Counted from the first letter of the stretch, positions 16,803-26,078 are shown. The stretch is 64,000 bases of DNA from Pseudomonas bubulae (GCF_037023725.1 NZ_CP146077.1:2641001-2705000), one strand, 5' to 3'. Numbers and translations are program-made. Notes: generated from the sequence alone by a model not told the origin.

Positions 16803-18956
16803 TCACGACACCTCGGTGTGTTGCAATTCAAACAGCACCAGCGAACGCCCGGTGACATTGTAGGGTTTGTTGAAGGGCAGATGCTGCGGGCCCTTGATGC
16901 TCGGGTCAGTGGTGTCGAGCCGGCATGACCAGCTGATGCCGTGGGGCACTTTGGGCAGGTTGAAGTTGACCGGGTCGTGGTTGGCATTGACCACGATCAG
17001 CAAGGTGGCATCAGCGCCGGCGCGCTGCACCCCGGATACCTGCGCCCGGCCATCGAGCAGCATGCCCATGCACCGGGCCTCGGCGTCCTGCCACTGTTCG
17101 GTGGTCATCTCGTTGCCATCGGCGGCCAGCCAGGTCACGTCCTTGTACTCGGGCGTGTCAACGGAGTGCCCCACCAGGAACAGGCCGCGCCGCAGGATGG
17201 GGTACTGCATGCGTAACTTGATCAGGCGTTTGACAAAGGCCAGCAGGGATTTGCCGGTCTTGTCCAGTTCCCAGTTGATCCAGCCGATTTCGCTGTCCTG
17301 GCAGTAGGCGTTGTTGTTGCCGTGCTGGGTGCGGGCGAATTCGTCGCCGGCCACGAGCATCGGCGTGCCCTGGGCCAGGAACAGGGTGGCCATGAAATTG
17401 CGCATTTGGCGCTGGCGCAAGGCGTTGATTTCGGGGTCGTCGGTGGGCCCTTCGACGCCGTGGTTCCAGGAAATATTGTTGTTGCTACCGTCCTGGTTGT
17501 TTTCGTCGTTGGCCTCGTTATGTTTATCGTTGTAGGACACCAGGTCGTGCAGCGTGAAGCCGTCATGGGCGGTAATGAAGTTGACCGAGCTATAGGGCCT
17601 TCGGCCCCGGTGGTTGAACAGGTCGGCCGAACCGGTCATGCGCCCGGCAAATTCAGCCAGTTTGCCTTCGTCGCCTTTCCAGAACGCGCGCACGGTGTCG
17701 CGGAAGCGGTCGTTCCATTCCGCCCAGCCGGGCGGGAAGCCGCCGACCTGGTAGCCACCGGGGCCACAGTCCCAAGGTTCGGCAATCATTTTTACCCGGC
17801 GCAGCAGCGGGTCCTGGCGACAGGCCACCAGAAAGCTGTGACGTTCGTTGAAGCCGTCGTGATAGCGCCCCAGAATCGTCGCCAGGTCGAAGCGGAAACC
17901 GTCGACGTGCATCTCCCGGGCCCAATAGCGCAGCGAGTCAGTGACCATCTGCAAGACGCATGGATGGCTAAGGTCCAGAGTGTTGCCGGTGCCGGAATCG
18001 TTGATGTAGTAGCGCTTGTCCTCGGGCATCAGGCGATAGTACGAGGCGTTGTCGATGCCGCGCATGGACAGGGTCGGACCTTGTTCGTTGCCTTCGGCGG
18101 TGTGGTTGTAGACCACATCCAGAATCACCTCGAGGCCGGCCTTGTGCAGGCGCGCCACCATCTCCTTGAACTCGGCTATCTTGCCGCTGGCCAGATAGCG
18201 CGGGTCGGGGGCAAAAAAAGCGATGCTGTTGTAGCCCCAATAATTGGTCATGCCTTTTTGCAGCAGATGCTGGTCATTGACGAAGGCATGCACCGGCAAT
18301 AGCTCGATGCTGGTTACGCCCAGGTCGGTGATGTGCTCGACCACTTCATCGATCATCAAGCCGGCAAAGGTACCACGCACCGCATCCGGCACGGCGGGGT
18401 GGCGCATGCTGATGCCGCGCACGTGGGCCTCGTAGAAGATGGTGCGTTCCCAAGGCACGCTCAAGCGGTGGTCATGACCCCAGGTGTGCGCCGGGTCGAT
18501 GACCTTGCACTTGGGCACGAAGGGCGCGCTGTCCCGTTCATCAAAGCTCAAGTCGGCATCCGGGTGACCGATGGTGTAGCCAAACAGGGCCTCGGACCAC
18601 TTCAGTTCACCCACCAGCTGTTTGGCGTAGGGGTCGATCAGCAGTTTGTGGTGGTTGAAGCGATGGCCGTTTTCCGGGTCGTAGGGGCCATGCACGCGAT
18701 AACCGTAGACCTGCCCGGGATGGGCGTCCGGCAGATAGCCGTGGAAGGTCTCGTCGGTGTACTCGGGCAGCTCGATACGCTCCAGCTCGACCTCGCCTGC
18801 GGCATCGAACAGGCACAGCTCGACCTTGGTGGCATTGGCCGAGAACAGGGCAAAGTTGACGCCCAGGCCATCCCAGGTGGCCCCAAGGGGGAAGGGCAGC
18901 CCTTCGCGGATGCGCAAGGGGTCGCCAGTGGGCGGTGCTGACGTGTGTTTACTCAT
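16803..18956 (-). CDS. glgX: Glycogen debranching enzyme (isoamylase type)
   Basis: Hydrolyses alpha-1,6 branches of limit dextrin. It has an N-terminal CBM48 (WDGLGVNFALFSANATKVEL near residue 35), a GH13 barrel and a C-terminal beta domain; 717 residues is family length. Catalytic Asp357 lies in DGFRFDLATIL and Glu393 in MIAEPWD; the FITAHDGFTLHDLVSY segment carries the transition-state His-Asp pair. The ATG at 18956 is preceded by AGGAGCAGG. It is the downstream member of the minus-strand group glgA-malQ-DUF2934-glgX, separated from DUF2934 by 137 bases containing a REP. Confidence 0.95.
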   Translation of the reverse strand: MSKHTSAPPTGDPLRIREGLPFPLGATWDGLGVNFALFSANATKVELCLFDAAGEVELERIELPEYTDETFHGYLPDAHPGQVYGYRVHGPYDPENGHRFNHHKLLIDPYAKQLVGELKWSEALFGYTIGHPDADLSFDERDSAPFVPKCKVIDPAHTWGHDHRLSVPWERTIFYEAHVRGISMRHPAVPDAVRGTFAGLMIDEVVEHITDLGVTSIELLPVHAFVNDQHLLQKGMTNYWGYNSIAFFAPDPRYLASGKIAEFKEMVARLHKAGLEVILDVVYNHTAEGNEQGPTLSMRGIDNASYYRLMPEDKRYYINDSGTGNTLDLSHPCVLQMVTDSLRYWAREMHVDGFRFDLATILGRYHDGFNERHSFLVACRQDPLLRRVKMIAEPWDCGPGGYQVGGFPPGWAEWNDRFRDTVRAFWKGDEGKLAEFAGRMTGSADLFNHRGRRPYSSVNFITAHDGFTLHDLVSYNDKHNEANDENNQDGSNNNISWNHGVEGPTDDPEINALRQRQMRNFMATLFLAQGTPMLVAGDEFARTQHGNNNAYCQDSEIGWINWELDKTGKSLLAFVKRLIKLRMQYPILRRGLFLVGHSVDTPEYKDVTWLAADGNEMTTEQWQDAEARCMGMLLDGRAQVSGVQRAGADATLLIVVNANHDPVNFNLPKVPHGISWSCRLDTTDPSIKGPQHLPFNKPYNVTGRSLVLFELQHTEVS

Positions 18957-18997
18957 GACCTGCTCCTGCACAACCGGATTTTTGGGTGTAGGTGGCC

Positions 18998-19078
18998 TGT
19001 GGGGGCGGGCTTGCGATTGCACTTCTGCGGTTCAATCCGTTGGCCGGGTTGAGGCAATCGCGAGCTGGCGCTCCCACA
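18998..19078. repeat. REP-like inverted repeat (diverged)
   Basis: Left arm TGTGGGGGCGGGCTTGCGATTGC and right arm GCAATCGCGAGCTGGCGCTCCCACA pair with a few mismatches. It lies between DUF2934 and glgX within the operon, where such hairpins often protect the upstream transcript. Confidence 0.65.
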
Positions 19079-19093
19079 AGGGGGAAGGTGGAC

Positions 19094-19312
19094 TCAAGAC
19101 GAGGCAGGCTTGCGCGGTGCCCGGGGCTTTTTCTCGCCGGCAGGTTTTGCTGCGGCCTTGGCCTTGGGGGCTGCCTTGGAAGGGGCCAGGGCTTGTGCCT
19201 GGGCCAGTTTGTGGGCCATTTCCCAGTGACGCGCCTCCTGGCCCTCCGGGCGACCTTCAGACTCCCAGATCTGATAGGCAAATTCACGAATGTGCTTGTC
19301 GTCATTACTCAT
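19094..19312 (-). CDS. DUF2934 small basic protein
   Basis: A 72-residue protein. The first 45 residues hold the DUF2934 helical motif (IREFAYQIWESEGRPEG then HWEMAHKLA). The tail is a lysine/alanine/proline-rich disordered segment (KAAPKAKAAAKPAGEKKP), which suggests nucleic-acid or polyanion binding. It lies 26 bases downstream of malQ and is a standard member of the Pseudomonas glg/tre operon, normally beside treY, which is missing here. Biochemical role unknown; the link to glucan metabolism rests on its location. Confidence 0.85.
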   Translation of the reverse strand: MSNDDKHIREFAYQIWESEGRPEGQEARHWEMAHKLAQAQALAPSKAAPKAKAAAKPAGEKKPRAPRKPASS

Positions 19313-19338
19313 GGTGAAGCTCCTTGCTCATGGGTGAT

Positions 19339-21420
19339 TTAGCGGTCTCGCTCGTGGGCTTGCTGGCGGGCGCAGGCCAGCAGTTCAAAACGTTGGGTGG
19401 CATCGATGGCGTCCAGCAAGGTATTGCCGTCGCCCGGCAGACGTCGGCACCAATTGGGGTGGCCGCTGACGGTGCCGGGCAAGTTGGCTTGCTCCTCGAG
19501 CCCCAGTGCATCTTCGATTGGCAGCAGTACCAGCGGCGCACGGGTGTGCCCCAGATAACGGATGCTGGCGTCCAGTGTCGGAGCGTTGCCCTGGGCTTCT
19601 TCCTGAAAGTTTTGCGGATCCAGGCGCAAGGCCAGATCCAGGCCTTCGCACTCGCGCTGACGGCTTTCGCGCCAGTGGTGTGCAGTGACCGGGTCAATCA
19701 GACCCAGGCGTTCATTCCAGTCGATATCGCGTCCGTGCAGCCAGCCGGTGAGTGTCGGCAGGTCGTGGGTGCTGGTGGTGGCCAGGGCATCGTCCGGCCA
19801 GTCCAGAATCGGTTTGAAGCGCGCGCCGTAGTCCTGCTCGAACAGCAGCACGCGAATGCCCAGGATTGCCCGCTCGCTGAGCTTTTCCCGCAGGCCGTCA
19901 GGTACGGTGCCAAGGTCCTCGCCCAGCACGATGGCCTGGTGGCGCACCGATTCAAGGCACACCAGGCGCAGCAGGTCGTCGATCGGGTAATACAGATAGG
20001 CGCCTTCATCGGGCGAAGCCCCCAGGGGTATTACCCACAGGCGCTGCAAACCCAGCACATGGTCGATGCGCAGCCCGCCAGCATGGGCAAAATTGGCCCG
20101 CAGCATCTCGATAAAGGCACGAAAACCATTGCGCTTCAGGCCTTCGGGGGAAAACGCCGAGATGCCCCAGCCCTGGCCCGCGCGGTTGAGTGCATCGGGT
20201 GGCGCGCCCACGGTCAGTTGCGCCAGCAGTTCATCCTGGCGGCACCAGGCCTGGCTGCCGGCACCATCGGCACCCACGGCCAGGTCGGCGATCAGGCCGA
20301 TGGCCATGCCGCTGCTACGCGCCGTGGTCTGGGCCCGGTCCAGGCAGCGGGCGATCAGCCATTGGCAAAAGGCGTAATAGCCGATGAGCGCCTGGTGCCC
20401 CTCGGCAAACCGCAGTAGCGCCGGGCTGTCCGGGTTGCGCCATTGTTCGGGCCACTCGCGCCAGTCGAAGCTGTGATGCCCGGCCACACAGGTTTCCTGC
20501 AGGGCCTCAAAGCGGCAGTGGTTTTCCAGTGCTTCGCCACCCAGCTCGCGAAAGTGATTGAAGTCGGCCAGCAGCGGGTGTTCGTCCCGGGCAAAGTCGT
20601 TGTAGAGCTGACGCAGCAATGTCTGTTTGGCCAGGGTTGCGGCTGGCCAGTCGATCAGCGGCAACTGTTCAAGGCGTTGCAGTTCGTCTCTCAGGCCTGT
20701 GGCTTCAATGGCCCTGTGCAGTGCCTCCTCGCCAAGGATACTGGCGGGTGCTGCATACAGGCTGTTGAGAAACAGGCGACTGGAAGGTGAGTACGGGCTG
20801 TAATGTTTGGGCGCGCTGCTGAACATGGCGTGCAGGGGGCTGATTGCCAGCGCATCGGCGCCGCGCTCACCCACAGCCTGCAGCAGGGTTTCGAGTGCCC
20901 GGGTATCACCAAAGCCGCCGTCGCCGTGGCGCCGCAATGAGTACAGTTGCACGCTGACACCCCATGCCCGTGGCGCTGTCTGATGCAGGGCATCGCCGAT
21001 ACTGAAGCACCTGGCCGGGGCCACGGCCAGGGTGAACTGTTGATCTTCCAGCTGCACCCGGTGGTAGCCGACGGGGATCATGCCCGGCAACATGGCGTCG
21101 GCATCCAGCTGGATTGGCAACGCATCGCCGTTCTCCAGATGCACGATGCACTGACTATGGGCGTGAAAGTAGCGTGACAAGTCCAGGGCCTTGCCGACGT
21201 CTGCCGTGAGCAAGGGCGGCAGGCGTTTGTTCTGCTGCTCCAGCTGCAGGTTGAGCAGACTGGTTTCGATGGCTTCGGCGCTGTCGGCGGGCAGTCCCAG
21301 CCCCGCCAGAATGGCCTCCAGCACCTGTGGCCTGACCCTCTGTGGCTGGCCGTTGGCATCAATCCAGTCAACGGCCAGTCCGGCCCGGCCGGCGAGTACT
21401 TCAAGTTGCGCTTCGCTCAT
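19339..21420 (-). CDS. malQ: 4-alpha-glucanotransferase (amylomaltase)
   Basis: GH77 disproportionating enzyme that moves alpha-1,4-glucan segments between chains, releasing glucose. The 693 residues include the Pseudomonas-type N-terminal extension before the barrel. Catalytic residues are recognisable: nucleophile Asp453 in LRIDHVLGLQRLW and acid Glu501 in LGEDLGTVPDGL, and the HDLPTLTGW segment is present. It follows glgA after a 54-base gap. In P. aeruginosa and P. syringae treZ lies between glgA and malQ and treY follows malQ; neither is here. Confidence 0.95.
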   Translation of the reverse strand: MSEAQLEVLAGRAGLAVDWIDANGQPQRVRPQVLEAILAGLGLPADSAEAIETSLLNLQLEQQNKRLPPLLTADVGKALDLSRYFHAHSQCIVHLENGDALPIQLDADAMLPGMIPVGYHRVQLEDQQFTLAVAPARCFSIGDALHQTAPRAWGVSVQLYSLRRHGDGGFGDTRALETLLQAVGERGADALAISPLHAMFSSAPKHYSPYSPSSRLFLNSLYAAPASILGEEALHRAIEATGLRDELQRLEQLPLIDWPAATLAKQTLLRQLYNDFARDEHPLLADFNHFRELGGEALENHCRFEALQETCVAGHHSFDWREWPEQWRNPDSPALLRFAEGHQALIGYYAFCQWLIARCLDRAQTTARSSGMAIGLIADLAVGADGAGSQAWCRQDELLAQLTVGAPPDALNRAGQGWGISAFSPEGLKRNGFRAFIEMLRANFAHAGGLRIDHVLGLQRLWVIPLGASPDEGAYLYYPIDDLLRLVCLESVRHQAIVLGEDLGTVPDGLREKLSERAILGIRVLLFEQDYGARFKPILDWPDDALATTSTHDLPTLTGWLHGRDIDWNERLGLIDPVTAHHWRESRQRECEGLDLALRLDPQNFQEEAQGNAPTLDASIRYLGHTRAPLVLLPIEDALGLEEQANLPGTVSGHPNWCRRLPGDGNTLLDAIDATQRFELLACARQQAHERDR

Positions 21421-21474
21421 TGGCGGTACCCTTGATGGCGATAAATGAACGAACGTCAGGCAGATCCGCAGGGC

Positions 21475-23046
21475 TCATGGCTTCACGGTGCGAAGCAATG
21501 ACTTGGCAACCAGTTGCTCATACAGCTCGGCATAGGGTTCCACGGCCTTGCACCAGTTGAATGGAGCGGCCATTGCGCGGCAGCGCATGGCATTCAACAG
21601 TTTGGGGTAGCTGAACACCTTGAAGGCGCGCTTGAGTGCTTCCTCGTAGCTGGCCACGGTGGACTCGTCGAACAGAAAACCGGTCACGCCGTTTTCGATG
21701 GTGTCCGCCAGGCCGCCGGTGTTGCGCGCTACTGGCAGCGAGCCGAAGCGTTGTGCATACATCTGGCTCAAACCGCAGGGTTCATAGCGCGAGGGCATCA
21801 GCAAAAAGTCGCTGCCCGCGAACATGCGCCGTGCATCGGTTTCATTGAAACCGATGCGTACTCCGATCTGACCCGGGAAGCGCAAGGCAAGTTCACGCAT
21901 GGCCTGTTCTTCTTCGGGTTCACCGCGGCCGATGATGCAAATCTGCCCGCCCGAAGCGACGATAAAGGCGGCCACGGCTTCGGTGAGGTCCAGGCCCTTC
22001 TGGTAAACCAGGCGCGACACGACGGCAAACAATGGCCCTTTGGAGGGGTTGAGGCCGAACAGGTTACGCACATGGGTGGTATTGACGGCGCGGGCATCCC
22101 AGTCACCGATACCGAAGGGCGCCACCAGATGGGGGTCGGTGGTGGCTTCCCAGCTTTCATCGATGCCATTGGGAATACCGCTCAACAGGCCTTGCTGGGT
22201 CTTGCTGGCCAAAAAGCCATCGAGCCCGCAGCCAAAGGCCGGGGTGGTGATTTCGGCGGCGTAGGTCGCGCTGACCGTAGTGATGTGGCTGGCGTAGGCC
22301 ATGCCGGCCTTGAGAAACGACAGTTTGCCGTAGAACTCCATACCGTCCTGTTGCAGGGCATGGTGCGGGATGCCGAGCTCCGGGCAGCAGGCGCGGCTGA
22401 ATACGCCCTGGTAGGCGAGGTTGTGAATAGTGAACAGGGTGGGGGTGCGTTGCCCGCGCCAGTGCATATAGGCCGGGGCCAGCCCTGCAGGCCAGTCGTG
22501 GGCATGCACGAGGTCGGGTTGCCAGTGTATCTGTGCCAGATTGGCAGCGATATCGGCTGCAGCCAGCCCCAGGCGGGCGAAACGGATGTGGTTGTCGGGC
22601 CAGTCGCGGCCATTGTTGGCGCCGTAGGGCGTGCCTTCGCGCTCATAAAGCTCAGGGCAGATCATTACATAGATGACCAGGCCGTCGGTCATGTCCATGC
22701 GTCCGATCTTGCAGGCGGGCAGGGCGGCATGGCCACCGAGTTCACCGATGATGTGGATCGGGTTGTCGCTGTTGAGCACTTGTGGGTAGCCGGGGATCAG
22801 CACCCGTACATCATGCAAGTGACGCATGGCCCGCGGCAGTGCTGCCGACACATCACCCAGGCCACCGGTCTTCACCAGGTCGGCCAGTTCGGAGGTGACA
22901 AACAGCACCTTCTTTTTATTGGGATTGGCGTTTATCACCGCCAGCGCGGGCCTCCCTGCAGGGGCCAGATCTGGCAGTGAAATCAGCTCATTCACAACTT
23001 GCGGGGTCAGACGTTCTTCTTGATGTGGCGCAGCAGCACTGATCAT
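21475..23046 (-). CDS. glgA: Glycogen synthase (GT5)
   Basis: Extends alpha-1,4-glucan from a nucleotide glucose donor. The GT5 two-domain fold shows the N-terminal KTGGLGDV donor loop (near residue 59), HAHDWPAGLAP, and the C-terminal PSRYEPCGLSQMYA and RNTGGLADT motifs. The 523 residues include a 44-residue extension before KKVLFVTSE, as in other pseudomonads. The ATG at 23046 has GGGAGAG in front. First gene of the minus-strand glucan operon. No glgC is in the window, so the donor supply is encoded elsewhere or a different donor is used. Confidence 0.95.
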   Translation of the reverse strand: MISAAAPHQEERLTPQVVNELISLPDLAPAGRPALAVINANPNKKKVLFVTSELADLVKTGGLGDVSAALPRAMRHLHDVRVLIPGYPQVLNSDNPIHIIGELGGHAALPACKIGRMDMTDGLVIYVMICPELYEREGTPYGANNGRDWPDNHIRFARLGLAAADIAANLAQIHWQPDLVHAHDWPAGLAPAYMHWRGQRTPTLFTIHNLAYQGVFSRACCPELGIPHHALQQDGMEFYGKLSFLKAGMAYASHITTVSATYAAEITTPAFGCGLDGFLASKTQQGLLSGIPNGIDESWEATTDPHLVAPFGIGDWDARAVNTTHVRNLFGLNPSKGPLFAVVSRLVYQKGLDLTEAVAAFIVASGGQICIIGRGEPEEEQAMRELALRFPGQIGVRIGFNETDARRMFAGSDFLLMPSRYEPCGLSQMYAQRFGSLPVARNTGGLADTIENGVTGFLFDESTVASYEEALKRAFKVFSYPKLLNAMRCRAMAAPFNWCKAVEPYAELYEQLVAKSLLRTVKP

Positions 23047-23534
23047 GAATCTCTCCCGTTGTATTTATTGATCTGCTAACGGCCACCCGGCCGGCACTTC
23101 CCCACTGACTGATCGGCCATGTCATCCACGGCAAAAATGCGTAAAAGATGATTTGGGCACTGCAAGGAATGCACCAACAGCTGCAACCCAGCCCCAAGTT
23201 GGCCTATCACGGGCGAAGAAGATCCGATTATTCAAATACGACAAATACACGCCGTAGATGCGACAGCGTTGAGTGTAGAAGAGATGGGTCAAGCTGCTAG
23301 CTAAAGGCAGTGTTTTTTGTAAGACAATGAGAGTTGTCTTGTAGGAAAAGTATCTATCACAAAGTCTGTTTCAGTTTTTGTAGCAGCTGACGAGCGGAGC
23401 GAGGCTGCGCAGCAGCCGTAAAATCAGACACTGCGATATGCTAGCCCAATCGGGTTCGCAGGGCTCACGGCTGCTACGCGCCCGAACGCAGCCTCGCTCC
23501 GCTCGTCAGCTGCTATGGGGATGGGGGGCGGTTC
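23047..23534. other. Intergenic region upstream of glgA
   Basis: No credible gene. It contains a 7-base inverted repeat AAGACAA/TTGTCTT at 23321-23340 that could be an operator, the long palindromic repeat at 23380-23516, and presumably the glgA promoter, which I cannot place with confidence. Confidence 0.5.
23380..23516. repeat. Long inverted repeat, 'GTAGCAGCTGACGAGCGGAG' family
   Basis: The arms are GTAGCAGCTGACGAGCGGAG...GCTGCG at 23381-23410 and its nearly exact reverse complement at 23487-23516, about 29 paired bases, around a 76-base core. Other copies are at 38153-38292 and, diverged, at 56662-56815 and 1318. This is a second repeat family, distinct from the GTGGGAGCGGGC one. Confidence 0.8.
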
Positions 23535-23580
23535 TGCAAAATAACAGGGCGCGCGCACCGATGTGGTGCGCGCGCCTCGC
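23535..23580 (-). terminator. Terminator-like hairpin after the DUF411 gene
   Basis: A perfect 12-base stem, GGCGCGCGCACC at 23548 and GGTGCGCGCGCC at 23565, is followed on the minus strand by CTGTTATTTTGC. It starts ten bases beyond the DUF411 stop. Confidence 0.65.
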
Positions 23581-23585
23581 GTATT

Positions 23586-24032
23586 TCAGTTGCCAGGGTA
23601 CTCGGCGATCACCTGGTCTTTACCGTCGTTGTCCAGGCCGATCACCTGGTAGGCGTCCTTGCGGTCACCCATTTCCATACCCGGCGAGCCCATTGGCATG
23701 CCCGGTACAGCAATACCCTTGAGGTCGTTGCGCTGGGTCAGTGCCACCACTTGTTCGGCAGGCACGTGACCTTCAACGAACTTGCCGTTGATCACTCCGG
23801 TATGGCACGACGCCAGCCGGGGCTGCACGCCGAGGCGCTGTTTGACGCTGGCCATATCCGTTTCTACATGGTCATTGATCTTGAAGCCGTTGCTCTCAAG
23901 GTGAGAAATCCAGGCTTTGCAGCAGCCGCAGTTGGCATCGCGGTGCACATCAATGGTCAGTTGTTCGGCCGCTTGCGCCAAAGAGGTCAACAACAGGGCC
24001 GAGAGTGCGAAAAGGCGCAATGGAGTCTTCAT
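23586..24032 (-). CDS. Periplasmic DUF411 metal-binding protein
   Basis: A 148-residue exported protein with a Sec signal peptide (MKTPLRLFALSALLLTSLAQA). The mature part has the DUF411 hallmark CGCC (DANCGCCKAW near residue 36), a later SCHTGVI cysteine-histidine and a GMPMGSPGMEMGD methionine-rich loop. These are typical of copper-binding periplasmic proteins, and DUF411 genes often sit in copper or silver resistance clusters. No copper pump or regulator is adjacent here. Metal identity is inferred from family and motif. Confidence 0.85.
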   Translation of the reverse strand: MKTPLRLFALSALLLTSLAQAAEQLTIDVHRDANCGCCKAWISHLESNGFKINDHVETDMASVKQRLGVQPRLASCHTGVINGKFVEGHVPAEQVVALTQRNDLKGIAVPGMPMGSPGMEMGDRKDAYQVIGLDNDGKDQVIAEYPGN

Positions 24033-24190
24033 CGAGATCCTCTATACGAAAAAACGTCAGCCTGAGCGACAGGGACTGTCAGGCAACTGATGGACAGATG
24101 ACAAATCTGTCAGGTTGGGGCGCTTTGGGTGGAATCAAGGCACTATAACCTCGTTCCCTTAATCGCTCACTTTTCTGATGTGTACCGTAT

Positions 24191-24970
24191 ATGGCGCTTG
24201 CCGTTCCACCCGATTTGTCTGACACCGATGTGCGGGTACAACCCTTGGCGCGTACTTATCCCCGTGGCCTGTATATCGAGCCGCATCAGCACGAGTGGGG
24301 GCAGTTGCTCTACGCAAGCAGCGGCGTGATGTGGGTCGATACCCCGGATGAAGCCCTGGCCGTGCCACCACAGCGGGCGGTGTGGTTGCCGCCGCAGGTG
24401 CCCCACGGGATTCGCGTGGTGTCGGATTTGCAGATGCGAAATATCTATTTGCCACCCAAGCTGGCCAGCACCCTGGACCGTCGTGTACAGGTGATTGAAG
24501 TCGGCCGCTTGCTCAGAGAGCTGATTATCAAGTTGGTGGAGCAGGCGGACGGGCAAACGGCCTACACCGAGGCTCTGCTCAATCTGACGTTGCTGGAATT
24601 GCAGCGGGCCCGCCGAACCCAGCTTAAGGTGCCCATGCCCGATACCCCGGACCGGCGCCTGCTCAACCTGTGCCAGTCGGTCATGGCCAGCCCTTCGCTG
24701 GATATCGCCTTTGAGCAACATGCCGAGAACGCCGGGGCCAGTGTACGAACCCTGGCCCGTCTTTTTCAGGGCGAACTGGGCATGGGCTTCGCCCAGTGGC
24801 GGCGGCAGGTGCAATTGGCAACCGCCGCGGCCGAGCTGATCCAGGGCGCTTCTGTTAGCCAGATCTCACGTTCGCTTGGTTATTCGCCCAGCAGTTTCAG
24901 CGATATGTTCCGACGCGAGCTGGGTGTGAGTCCTTCTTTGTATGCCTCAGGTCAGGTAGCAGAGATCTGA
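24191..24970 (+). CDS. AraC-family transcriptional regulator
   Basis: A 259-residue one-component regulator: an N-terminal cupin-like sensor domain (about residues 15-95, with PHQHEWGQLLY and VPHGIR metal or ligand loops) and a C-terminal double HTH (about 155-250, with RTLARLFQGELGMGF and the second-helix QISRSLGYSPSSFSDMFRRELG signature). The first 20 bases after its stop lead into a same-strand MDR oxidoreductase 89 bases away, which is its likely target or partner. The cupin form resembles NimR-type regulators that often control adjacent exporters or oxidoreductases. The effector is unknown. Confidence 0.88.
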   Translation: MALAVPPDLSDTDVRVQPLARTYPRGLYIEPHQHEWGQLLYASSGVMWVDTPDEALAVPPQRAVWLPPQVPHGIRVVSDLQMRNIYLPPKLASTLDRRVQVIEVGRLLRELIIKLVEQADGQTAYTEALLNLTLLELQRARRTQLKVPMPDTPDRRLLNLCQSVMASPSLDIAFEQHAENAGASVRTLARLFQGELGMGFAQWRRQVQLATAAAELIQGASVSQISRSLGYSPSSFSDMFRRELGVSPSLYASGQVAEI

Positions 24971-25059
24971 ACTTGTCCGGCAGACAGAAGGCATTGGCAG
25001 AAGCACCACGCTTGTCGGCCATAAACTGGGGCATCTCTACAGCATCCAGAGGGCTGAAT

Positions 25060-26019
25060 ATGAAAGCACTGCAATTTTCCAAAACCGGTGATCTGGCGGC
25101 GCTGAACCTCGTTGAGTTGCCGCTGCCGGTACCTGGTGCCAATGAAGTGCTGGTGCAGGTCAGGGCTGCGGGCCTGAACCCCAGCGATGTGAAAAATGTA
25201 CTCGGCCGTTTCCCCTACACCACCTTGCCCCGCGTGCCCGGTCGGGATTTTGCCGGGGTGATCGTGGATGGACCGCAGGCGTTGGTGGGGCAGGAAGTCT
25301 GGGGTACGGGTAAGGAACTGGGGTTCTACCGGGACGGTTCTCATGCGAGCTATTTGGTCTTGCCGATTGAAGGCGTTGCGCTGAAACCCAAGTCGCTGAG
25401 TTTTGAGCAGGCCGCCAGCCTGGGCGTGCCTTACACCACGGCGTGGGATGCTCTGCAACGAACGGGTGTAGGCGCGGATACCCGTTTGCTGGTGATCGGT
25501 GCCAATGGCGCGGTAGGCACCGCGGCTATCGCGCTGGCGAAAGTGCTTGGCGCGCGGGTGCTGGCGGCGGTGCGTCGTACCGAGCAGGCGCAGGTGCTGC
25601 TGGAGCAGGGCCTTGAAGTGCTGGTTCTGGATAAACCGGAGTCGCTGGGGACTCAAGTGAATGAGGTATTTGCAGGTGGCGCTGAAGTGATTTTCGACAC
25701 CACTGGCCATTGGTTGCCAGCGGCAGTGTCGGCGTTGCGCACTTTCGGGCGAATCGCCTTTATTGCCGCACCGCAGGACGGTCATGTGCATTTGCCTGCG
25801 CTGGCCCTGTATCGCAAGGGCGGGTCGCTGGTCGGGGTCAACACGCTGCTGTATAGCTGCGGCGATTGCGCGCAGAGGCTCAATCAGTTTGGTCAGTACT
25901 TCGATCAAGGGCTGTTGCCGGCACCGGGTGGTTTTCAGGAAGCGGCCCTGGCGGACGGACTGGCCTGTTATGCGCAGGTCAATGAAGGTGCGTGCGCCAA
26001 AGTGGTGCTGATCCCGTAG
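25060..26019 (+). CDS. MDR-family zinc-type alcohol dehydrogenase / quinone oxidoreductase
   Basis: A 319-residue medium-chain oxidoreductase. It has an N-terminal GroES-like domain (AAGLNPSDVKNVLGRFP, PRVPGRDFAGVI) and an NAD(P)H-binding Rossmann domain with VIGANGAVGTAA near residue 148. Catalytic zinc cysteines are not apparent, so a quinone oxidoreductase or enone reductase is more likely than a classical alcohol dehydrogenase. The ATG at 25060 begins MKALQFSKTGD, the normal family start; the 29 upstream residues are discarded. It follows the AraC regulator on the same strand and may be controlled by it. Confidence 0.85.
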   Translation: MKALQFSKTGDLAALNLVELPLPVPGANEVLVQVRAAGLNPSDVKNVLGRFPYTTLPRVPGRDFAGVIVDGPQALVGQEVWGTGKELGFYRDGSHASYLVLPIEGVALKPKSLSFEQAASLGVPYTTAWDALQRTGVGADTRLLVIGANGAVGTAAIALAKVLGARVLAAVRRTEQAQVLLEQGLEVLVLDKPESLGTQVNEVFAGGAEVIFDTTGHWLPAAVSALRTFGRIAFIAAPQDGHVHLPALALYRKGGSLVGVNTLLYSCGDCAQRLNQFGQYFDQGLLPAPGGFQEAALADGLACYAQVNEGACAKVVLIP

Positions 26020-26032
26020 GCACTGCCTGAAC

Positions 26033-26060
26033 TGTGGGAGCGAACAGGCTCGTTCCCACA
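26033..26060. repeat. Minimal REP-like hairpin
   Basis: TGTGGGAGCGAACAGGCTCGTTCCCACA is a compact palindromic version of the GTGGGAGCGAGC family, placed 13 bases after the MDR gene. It could serve as a terminator stem. Confidence 0.6.
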
Positions 26061-26078
26061 GAGGCAAGTGCTACCCGG

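Noticed and set aside
21514..22980. 488-codon plus-strand frame opposite glgA
   Set aside because: glgA motifs on the minus strand are unmistakable; this frame is a shadow.
23321..23340. AAGACAA/TTGTCTT inverted repeat considered as a terminator
   Set aside because: No T-run follows in either useful direction and no gene ends there; noted only as a possible operator.
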